NCBI GenBank assembly: GCA_029961685.1
Contig: JARWKL010000016.1
Coordinates: 8,510,358 to 8,574,357 of the forward strand
Length of the DNA stretch: 64,000 nt
Reading direction: 5' to 3'
From: Aristolochia californica
Taxonomy: Eukaryota; Streptophyta; Magnoliopsida; Piperales; Aristolochiaceae
The notes below the pieces were generated by a model. It saw nothing but the letters and a program-made list of their open reading frames with translations, searched no databases and was not told the DNA's origin. Positions 53,617 to 61,594 of this stretch are shown here, piece by piece. The position numbers and the translations under genes were made by a program. Each line of letters opens with the position of its first letter. Within the stretch, counting starts at the first letter, position 1.

Positions 53617-56600
53617 ACTAGTGGAATCTCCCAAACATGGATAACAAAACCTTGGAGTTCATTTTATGTGCATGAAATAATTTTCAAATTTTTTTTTGCA
53701 TACATGACGTCTAAAATTTTTATTTTGTTATGCCTTAATATCTTTTTTGTTTACGTGAAAAAATGGGAGTGTGAAAGCTCAAGTTGGATCTGAAAAGAAA
53801 TTTGAGCATCCAAGATGGAAATGCACAAATGCTGAGAGAGATAGTTCCTAAAAGTATCTGTGACTTTTAAGGATAGGCAAAAAGTGGGTTGTTTGGCTCT
53901 GGTAAATATCCAACCACTTGAGAATTTGATTTTTTCCACTCCTGGAAATTTTTGGATCATTAGGTCCACTTGCATCCTCAACATGTTTCTTGCATGCATA
54001 TCCACCACATTAAAAGCATGTTAGAATCAGTTACAAGTCCCTTTCCTATAAAATTCCACCAAGATTATTATTAGGGGTCGTACTAGTAGAATCTCCCAAA
54101 CATGGATAACAAAACCCTGGAGTACATTTTTAGTGCGTGAAATAATTTCCAAATTTCTTTTTCCATACATGAACTCTAAAATTTTCATTTTGTTATGCCT
54201 TAATATCTTTTTTCTTTCCGAGAGAAAATGGGAGAGTGAAAACTCAAGTTTGGATCTGAAAACAAATTTGAGCATCCAAGATGGAAATGCACAAATGTCG
54301 AGGGAGATAGTTCCAAAAGGTATCCGTGATTTTTAAGGATAGGCAAAAAGTGGGTTGTTATGCTCTGGTAAAATATCCAACCACTTGAGAATTTGATTTT
54401 TCTCCACTCCTTGAAATTTTGATCATTAGGTCCACTTGCATCCTCAACATGTTTCTGGCATGCATATCCACCACATTTAAAGCATGTTAGGATCAGTTAC
54501 AAGTCCCTTTTCTATAAAATTCCCCCTAGCTTATTATTAGGGGTAATACTAGTGGAATCTCCCAAACTTGGATAACAAAACGTTGGAGTTCATTTTTAGT
54601 GCGTGAAATAATTTTCAAATTTTTTTTTGCATACATGAACTCAAAAATCTTCATTTTGTTATGCTTTAATATCTTTTTTGTTTACGAGAAAAATGGGAGA
54701 GTGAAAAATCAAGTTTGGATCTGAAAACAAATTTGAGCATCCAAGTTGGAAAGGCACAAATGCTGAGAGAGATAGTTCCAAAAAGTTTCTGTGATTTTTA
54801 AGGATAGGCAAAAAGTGGGTTGTTTGGCTCTGGTAAATATCCAACCACTTGAAAATTTGGTTTTTCCACTCCTTGAAATTTTTGGATCATTAGGTCCACT
54901 TGCATCCTCAACTTGTTTCTGGCATTCACATCCACCACATTTAAAGCATGTTAGGATCAGTTACAAGTCCCTTTCCTATAAAATTCCACCAAGCTTATTA
55001 TTAGGGGTTGTACTAGTGGAATCTCCCAAACATGGATAACAAAACCATGGAGTTCATTTTTAGAGCGTTAAATAATTTTAAAATTTTTTTTTGCATACAT
55101 GACGACTAAAATTTTTATTTTGTTATGCCTTAATATCTTTTTTGTTTACGTGAAAAAATGGGTGAGTGAAACCTCAAGTTGGATCTGAAAAGAAATTTGA
55201 CCATCCAAGATGGAAATGCACAAATGCTGAGAGAGGTAGTTCTTAAAAGTATATGTGATATTTAAGGATAGGAAAAAAGTGGGTTGTTTGGCCCTGGTAA
55301 ATATCCAACCACTTAAGAATTTGATTTTTTCCACTCCTGGAAATTTTTGGATCATTAGGTCCACTTGCTTCATTAACATGTTTCTGGCATGCATATCCAC
55401 CACATTTAAAGCATGTTAGAATCAGTTACAAGTCCCTTTCCTATAAAATTCCACCAAGCTTATTATTAGGGGTTGTACTAGTGGAATCTCCCAAACATGG
55501 ATAACAAAACCTTGGAGTTCATTTTTAGTGCATGAAATAATTTCCAAATTTTTTTTTGCATACATGAACTCTAAAATTTTCATTTTGTTATGCCTTAATA
55601 TCTTTTTGTTTACGAGAGAAAATGGGAGAGTGAAAACTCAAGTTTGGATCTGAAAACAAATTTGAGCATCCAAGATGGAAATGCACAAATGCTGAGAGAG
55701 ATAGTTCCAAAAAGTATCTGTGATTTTTAAGGATAGGCAAAAAGTGGGTTGTTTGGCTCTGGTAAATATCCAACCACTTGAGAATTTGATTTTTTCCACT
55801 CCTTGAAATTTTTGGATCATTAGGTCCACTTGCATCCTCAACATGTTTCTGGCATTCATATCCACCACATTTAAAGCATGTTCGGATCAGTTACATGTCC
55901 CTTTCCTACAAAATTCCACTAAGCTTATTTAGGGGTTATACTAGTGGAATCTCCCAAACATGGATAACAAAACCTTGGAGTTCATTTTAAGTGGGTGAAA
56001 TAATTTTCAAATTTTTTTTTGCATACATGACGTCTAAAATTTTTATTTTGTTATGCCTAAATATATTTTTTGTTTACGTGAAAAAATGGGAGTGTGAAAG
56101 CTCAAGTTGGATCTGAAAACAAATTTGACCATCCAAGATGGAAATGCACAAATGCTGAGAGAGATAGTTCCAAAAAGTATCTGTGATTTTTAAGGATAGG
56201 CAAAAAGTGGGTTGTTTGGCTCTGGTAAATATCCAACCACTTGAGAATTTGATTTTTTCCACTCCTGGAAATTTTTGGATCATTAGGTCCACTTGCATCC
56301 TCAACATGTTTCTAGCATGCATATCCACCACATTTAAAGCATGTTAGAATCAGTTAGAAGTCCCTTTCTTATAAAATTCCACCAAGATTATTATTAGGGG
56401 TCGTACTAGTAGAATCTCCCAAACATGGATAACAAAACCTTGGAGTTCATTTTTAGTGCGTGAAATAATTTCCAAATTTTTTTTTGCATACATGAACTCT
56501 AAAATTTTCATTTTGTTATGCCTTAATATCTTTTTCGTTGACGAGAGAAAATGGGAGAGTGAAAACTCAAGTTTGGATCTGAAAACAAATTTGAGCATCC

Positions 56601-56870
56601 AAGATGGAAATGCACAAATGCTGAGGGAGATAGTTCCTAAAGGTATCCGTGATTTTTAAGGATAGGCAAAAAGTGGGTTGTTATGCCCTGGTAAAATATC
56701 CAACCACTTGAGAATTTGATTTTTTTCCACTCCTTGAAATTTTGATCATTAGGTCCACTTGCATCCTCAACATGTTTCTGGCATGCATATCCACCACATT
56801 TAAAGCATGTTAGGATCAGTTACAACTCCCTTTTCTATAAAATTCCACCTAGCTTTTTATTAGCGGTTGT
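53617..56870 (+). repeat. Local 5-monomer periodicity, 2323 bp
   Basis: Anchors 53617, 54082 and 54548 recur at 55940, 56405 and 56871, each 2323 bp on. Shared marks are ACATGACGTCTAAAATT with GGAGTGTGAAAGCTCAAG, CACCAAGATTATTATTAGG, GGGGTCGTACTAGTAGAATC, and GGTATCCGTGATTTT. It uses the same five-monomer scale as 33.1-36.6 and 56.9-61.5 kb. Confidence 0.85.
55477..55939 (+). repeat. Representative full-length monomer with internal landmarks
   Basis: This family II copy shows the monomer plan in forward direction. The SpeI core ACTAGT is at 55477-55482. A T9 tract is at 55549-55557, followed by GCATACATGAACTC. A first TTTTGTT is at 55583-55589 and a second at 55604-55610; this is the direct repeat pair that bounds the class-B deletion. 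A first CAAAAAGT is at 55708-55715 and a second, 30 bp on, at 55738-55745; this pair bounds the class-C deletion. The HindIII site is at 55921-55926, shortly before the next anchor. This copy has TTATTTAGG where most have TTATTATTAGG, a 3-bp loss shared with several other family II copies. No coding function is claimed. Confidence 0.9.
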
Positions 56871-56932
56871 ACTAGTGAAATCTCCCAATCTTAGATAATA
56901 AAACTTTAGTGCTCATTTTTATTAGGGGTTGT
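56858..56932 (+). repeat. 62-bp partial monomer left by an out-of-register join
   Basis: Two starts of a monomer follow each other: one anchor at 56871 (ACTAGTGAAATC) and a second at 56933 (ACTACTGGAATC), only 62 bp apart. The first piece (56858-56919) matches 45239-45300, with CTCCCAATCTTAGATAATAA. From 56920 the sequence matches 46632 onwards. Relative to 45.2-46.7 kb, 1331 bp are missing; this is close to three monomers minus 62 bp. TTA is shared at the join (in CATTTTTATTAGGGG), a 3-bp microhomology. Confidence 0.9.
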
Positions 56933-58259
56933 ACTACTGGAATCTCCCAAACATGGATAATAAAACCTTGGATTTCATTTTTAGTGCGTGAAATAATTTA
57001 CAATTTTTTTTGCATATATGAACTCTAAAATCTTCATTTTGTTATGCCTTAATATCTTTTTTTTTACGAGAAAAATGGGAGAGTGAAAACTCAAGTTTGG
57101 ATCTGAAAACAAATTTCAGCATCCAAGATGGAAGTGCACAAATGCTGAGAGAGATAGTTCCAAAAAGTATCTGTGATTTTTAAGGATAGGCAAAATGTGG
57201 GTTGTTTGGCTTTGGTAAATATCCAACCACTTGAGAATTTGATTTTTTCCACTCTTTGAAATTTTTGGATCATTAGGTCCACTTGCATCCTCAACATGTT
57301 TCTGGCAAGCATATCCACCACATTTAAAGCATGTTAAGATCAGTTACAAGTCCCTTTCCTATAAAATTCCACCAAGTTTATTATTAGGGGTTGTACTAGT
57401 GGAATCTCCCAAACAAGGATAACAAAACCTTGGAGTTCATTTTTAGAACGTGAAATAAATTTAAAATTTTTTTTTGCATACATGAACTCTAAAATTTTCA
57501 TTTTGTTATGCCTTAATATCTTTTTTGTTTACGTGAAAAAATGGGAGAGTGAAAGCTCATGTTTGCGTCTGAAAAAAAATTTTACCATCAGAGATGGAAA
57601 TGCACAAATGCTGAGAGAGATAGTTCCAAAAAGTATCTGTGATTTTTCAGGATAGGCAAAAAGTGGGTTGTTTAGCTCTGGTAAATATCCAACCACTTGA
57701 GAATTTGAGTTTTTCCACTCCTTGAAATTTTTGGATCATTAGGTCCACTTGCATCCTCAACATGTTTCTGGCATGCATATCCACCACATTTAAAGCATGT
57801 TTGGATCAGTTACAAGTCCCTTTCCTATAAAATTCCACCAAGTTTATTATTAGGGGTTGTACTAGTGGAATCTCCCAAACATGGATAACAAAACCTTGGA
57901 GTTCATTTTTAGTACGTGAAATAATTTTAAAATTTTTTTTTACATACGTGAACTCTAAAATTTTCATTTTGTTATTCCGTAATATCTTTTTTGTTTACGT
58001 GGAAAAATGGAAAAGTGAAAGCTCAAGTTTGGATCTGAAAAACAAATTTGACCATCAGAGATGGAAATGCACAAATGTTGAGGGAGATAGTTCCAAAAGT
58101 ATCAGTGATTTTTAAGGATAGGCAAAAAGTGGGTTGTTTAACTCTGGTAATTATGCAACCACTTGAGAATTTGAGTTTTTCCACTCCTTGAAATTTTTGG
58201 ATCATTAGGTAGACTTGTATCCTCAACATGTTTCTGGCATGCATATCAACCACATTTAA

Positions 58260-58690
58260 AGCATGTTAGGATCAGTTACAAGTCCCTTTCCTTTAAAATT
58301 CCACCAAGCTTATTATTAGGGGTTGTACTAGTGGAATCTCCCAAACATGGACAACAAAACCTTGGAGTTCATTTTTAGTGAGTGAAATAATTTTCAAATT
58401 TTGTTTTTGCACACATGAACTCTAAAATTTTTATTTTGTTATGCCTTAATATCTTTTTTGTTTACGAGAAAAAAAGGGAGAGTGAAAGCTCAAGTTTTGA
58501 TATGAAAACAAATTTGAGCATCCAAGTTGGAAAGGCACAAATGCTGAGAGAGATAGTTCCAAAAAGTTTATGTGATTTTTATGGATAGGCAAAAAGTGGG
58601 TTATTTGGCTCTGGTAAATATCCAACCACTTGAGAATTTGGTTTTTCCACTCCTTGAAATTTTTGGATCATTAGGTCCACTTGCATCCTC
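58260..58690 (+). repeat. Conversion-like tract replacing the fourth monomer of the unit
   Basis: In the second unit the fourth monomer (60630-61095) carries GGATCTGGAAACAAATTTG. In the first unit this position instead matches 51.70-52.13 kb (offset about 6563). Shared marks are TTTCCTTTAAAATTCC, CATGGACAACAAAACC, GTGAGTGAAATAATT, GCACACATGAACTC, GAAAAAAAGGGAGAGTG, CAAGTTGGAAAGGCAC and TTTATGTGATTTTTATGG. The foreign tract begins at or before about 58263 and ends between about 58620 and 58690, where CATGTTTCTGACATGC replaces CTTGTTTCTGGCATTC. It keeps monomer phase, as expected for gene conversion or a double exchange. Confidence 0.82.
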
Positions 58691-59010
58691 AACATGTTTC
58701 TGACATGCATATCCACCACATTTAATGCATGTTAGGATCAGTTACAAGTCCCTTTCCTACAAAATTCCACCCAACTTATTATTAGGGGTTGTACTAGTGG
58801 AATCTCCTAAACATGGATAACAAAACCTTGGAGTTCATTTTTAGTGCGTGAAATAATTTTCAAATTTTTTTTTGCATACATGAACTCTAAAATCTTCATT
58901 TTGTTATGCCTGAATATCTTTTTTGTTTACGAGAAAAATGAGAGAGTGAAAACTCAAGTTTAGATCAGAAAACAAATTTCAGCATCCAAGATGGAAATGC
59001 ACAAATGCTG

Positions 59011-59025
59011 AGAGAGATTTTTAAG
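59011..59025 (+). other. 22-bp deletion with 3-bp microhomology
   Basis: The monomer from 58793 to 59236 is 443 bp long. It reads GCTGAGAGAGATTTTTAAGG; AGTTCCAAAAAGTATCTGTG and two further bases are missing after GAGAGAGAT. A GAT flanks the lost part on each side (join at 59016-59018). The length equals class B by coincidence; the position differs. Confidence 0.85.
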
Positions 59026-59235
59026 GATAGGCAAAAAGTGGGTTGTTTGGCTCTGGTAAATACCCAACCACTTGAGTATTTGATTTTTTCCACTCCTTGA
59101 AATTATTGGATCATTACGTCCACTTGCATCCTCAACATGTTTCTTGCATGCATATCCACCACATTTAAAGCATGTTAGGATCAGTTTCAAGTCCCTTTCC
59201 TATAAAATTCCACCTAGCTTATTATTAGGGGTTGT

Positions 59236-61559
59236 ACTAGTGGAATCTCCCAAACATGGATAATAAAACCTTGGATTTCATTTTTATTGCGTGAAATAAT
59301 TTTCAATTTTTTTTGCATACATGAACTCTAAAATCTTCATTTTGTTATGCCTTAATATCTTTTTTTTTACGAGAAAAATGGTAGAGTGAAAACTCAAGTT
59401 TGGATCTGAAAACAAATTTCAGCATCCAAGATGGAAGTGCACAAATGCTGAGAGAGATAGTTCCAAAAAGTATCTGTGATTTTTAAGGATAGGCAAAATG
59501 TGGGTTGTTTGGCTTTGGTAAATATCCAACAACTTGAGAATTTGATTTTTTCCACTCTTTGAAATTTTTGGATCATTAGGTCCACTTGCATCCTCAACAT
59601 GTTTCTGGCAAGCATATCCACCACATTTAAAGCATGTTAAGATCAGTTACAAGTCCCTTTCCTATAAAATTCCACCAAGTTTATTATTAGGGGTTGTACT
59701 AGTGGAATCTCCCAAACAAGGATAACAAAACCTTGGAGTTCATTTTTAGAACGTGAAATAAATTTAAAATTTTTTTTTGCATACATGAACTCTAAAATTT
59801 TCATTTTGTTATGCCTTAATATCTTTTTTGTTTACGTGAAAAAATGGGAGAGTGAAAGCTCATGTTTACGTCTGAAAAAAAATTTTACCATCAGAGATGG
59901 AAATGCACAAATGCTGAGAGAGATAGTTCCAAAAAGTATCTGTGATTTTTCAGGATAGGCAAAAAGTGGGTTGTTTAGCTCTGGTAAATATCCAACCACT
60001 TGAGAATTTGAGTTTTTCCACTCCTTGAAATTTTTGGATCATTAGGTCCACTTGCATCCTCAACATGTTTCTGGCATGCATATCCACCACATTTAAAGCA
60101 TGTTTGGATCAGTTACAAGTCCCTTTCCTATAAAATTCCACCAAGTTTATTATTAGGGGTTGTACTAGTGGAATCTCCCAAACATGGATAACAAAACCTT
60201 GGAGTTCATTTTTAGTACGTGAAATAATTTTAAAATTTTTTTTTACATACGTGAACTCTAAAATTTTCATTTTGTTATTCCGTAATATCTTTTTTGTTTA
60301 CGTGAAAAAATGGAAGAGTGAAAGCTCAAGTTTGGATCTGAAAAACAAATTTGACCATCAGAGATGGAAATGCACAAATGCTGAGGGAGATAGTTCCAAA
60401 AGTATCTGTGATTTTTAAGGATAGGCAAAAAGTGGGTTGTTTAACTCTGGTAATTATGCAACCACTTGAGAATTTGAGTTTTTCCACTCCTTGAAATTTT
60501 TGGATCATTAGGTCCACTTGTATCCTCAACATGTTTCTGGCATGCATATCAACCACATTTAAAGCATGTTTGGATCAGTTGCAAGACCCTTTCCTATAAA
60601 ATTCCACCTAGCTTATTATTAGGGGTTGTACTTGTGGAATCTCCCAAACATGGATAACAAAACCTTCGAATTCATTTTTAGTGGTTGAAATAATTTCCAA
60701 ATTTTGTTTTGCATACATGAACACTAAAATTTTCATTTTGTTATGCTTTAATATCTTTTTTGTTTACGAGAAAAATGGGAGAGTGAAAACTCATGGTTGG
60801 ATCTGGAAACAAATTTGAGGATCCAAGATGGAAATGCACAAATGATGAGAGAGATTGTTCCAAAAATTATCTGTGATTTTTAAGGATAGGCAAAAAGTGG
60901 GTAGTTTAACTCTGGTAAATATCCAACCACATGAGAATTTGATTTTTTCCACTCCTTGAAATTTTTGGATCCTTAGGTCCACTTGCATCCTCAACATATT
61001 TCTGGCATGCATATCCACCACATTTAAAGCATGTTAGGATCAGTTACAAGTCCCTTTCCTACAAAATTCCACCCAGCTTATTATTAGGGGTTGTACTAGT
61101 GGAATCTCCTAAACATGGATAACAAAACCTTGGAGTTCATTTTTAGTGCGTGAAATAATTTTCAAATTTTTTTTTGCATACATGAACTCTAAAATCTTCA
61201 TTTTGTTATGCCTGAATATCTTTTTTGTTTACGAGAAAAATGAGAGAGTGAAAACTCAAGTTTGGATCAGAAAACAAATTTCAGCATCCAAGATGGAAAT
61301 GCACAAATGCTGAGAGAGATAGTTCCAAAAAGTATCTATGATTTTTAAGGATAGGCAAAATGTGGGTTGTTTGCCTCTGGTAAATATCCAACCACTTGAG
61401 AATTTGATTTTTTCCACTCCTTGAAATTTTTGGATCATTAGGTCCACTTGTATCCTCAACATGTTTCTGGCATACGTATCCACCACATTTAAAGCATATT
61501 GGGATCAGTTACAAGTCCCTTTCCTATAAAATTCCTCCTAGCTTATTATTAGTGGTTGT
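59236..61559 (+). repeat. 5-monomer unit, second copy (2324 bp)
   Basis: Monomers at 59236, 59698, 60164, 60630 and 61095 repeat the unit at 56933-59235. It is 21-22 bp longer because its last monomer lacks the 22-bp deletion. Its fourth and fifth monomers match 47574-48039 and 45716-46181, so it probably keeps the older order. It ends at the switch to family I. Confidence 0.88.
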
Positions 61560-61594
61560 ACTTATGCAATCTCCCAAACATGGATAACAAAAGC
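61560..61594 (+). other. Junction family II to family I
   Basis: Up to the anchor at 61560 the sequence follows family II (CCTCCTAGCTTATT and a GCAATCTCCC variant, as at 46157-46195). From AAAAGCTAGGCGTTC at about 61588 it follows 6868 onwards in family I. Sequence between is common to both. The switch is exactly in monomer phase, with no foreign bases, as expected for homologous unequal exchange. Confidence 0.85.

Larger units (their letters stand above)
50070..56350 (+). repeat. Segment copy 'c' (~6.3 kb), partner of 30.95-37.3 kb
   Basis: It is the second copy of the large duplication described at 30.95-37.3 kb, about 19.1 kb away, and it also contains the partner of copy 'b' (41.5-45.2 kb). 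Within it, 51299-51765 again carries GAGACACAGTTCC wording like the monomer at 50367, so a monomer was probably duplicated locally. Its 53.6-54.55 kb part is repeated at 55.94-56.87 kb with a five-monomer period of 2323 bp (shared TACTAGTAGAATC). Confidence 0.8.
56933..59235 (+). repeat. 5-monomer unit, first copy (2303 bp)
   Basis: Monomers at 56933, 57395, 57861, 58327 and 58793. Four of the five match the next unit at 2302-2303 bp. Shared private marks are TCTTTTTTTTTACGAG, GGCAAGCATATCC, CAAACAAGGATAAC, AGAACGTGAAATAAATTT, TTTTACCATCAGAGATGG and GTTATTCCGTAATATC. The fourth monomer is the exception and is described separately. Confidence 0.9.
25198..61559 (+). repeat. Family II block of full-length monomers
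   Basis: About 78 monomers, mostly 463-469 bp. Anchors: 25198, 25664, 26128, 26593, 27059, 27528, 27991, 28456, 28925, 29389, 29843, 30314, 30779, 31247, 31712, 32177, 32643, 33109, 33573, 34037, 34504, 34967, 35485, 35951, 36415, 36878, 37343, 37812, 38278, 38743, 39210, 39675, 40135, 40600, 41065, 41531, 41995, 42462, 42929, 43392, 43858, 44323, 44787, 45252, 45716, 46181, 46645, 47108, 47574, 48039, 48502, 48969, 49435, 49902, 50367, 50833, 51299, 51765, 52231, 52687, 53154, 53617, 54082, 54548, 55012, 55477, 55940, 56405, 56871, 56933, 57395, 57861, 58327, 58793, 59236, 59698, 60164, 60630, 61095. Typical wording is GTATCTGTGATTTTTAAGG, with GACCATCC or GAGCATCC. The block is internally organised by 2-mer, 5-mer and multi-kilobase duplications rather than by deletion classes. 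Confidence 0.92.

Noticed and set aside
55549..55557. T9 tract with upstream sequence as an RNA polymerase III terminator
   Set aside because: A T-run alone is not enough: no A-box and B-box pair was recognised upstream, and the tract is part of a generally A/T-rich repeat.
55638..55868. A 76-codon open frame on the strand opposite to the forward monomer, repeated in dozens of monomers (also 39371-39601, 46804-47034 and others), plus overlapping 60-85-codon frames
   Set aside because: The frames recur because the satellite recurs. They end inside each monomer, overlap other equally long frames in both strands, are broken by the same indels that break the monomer, and show no known domain. 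Several alternative frames are open at once, which is not the pattern of a selected protein.
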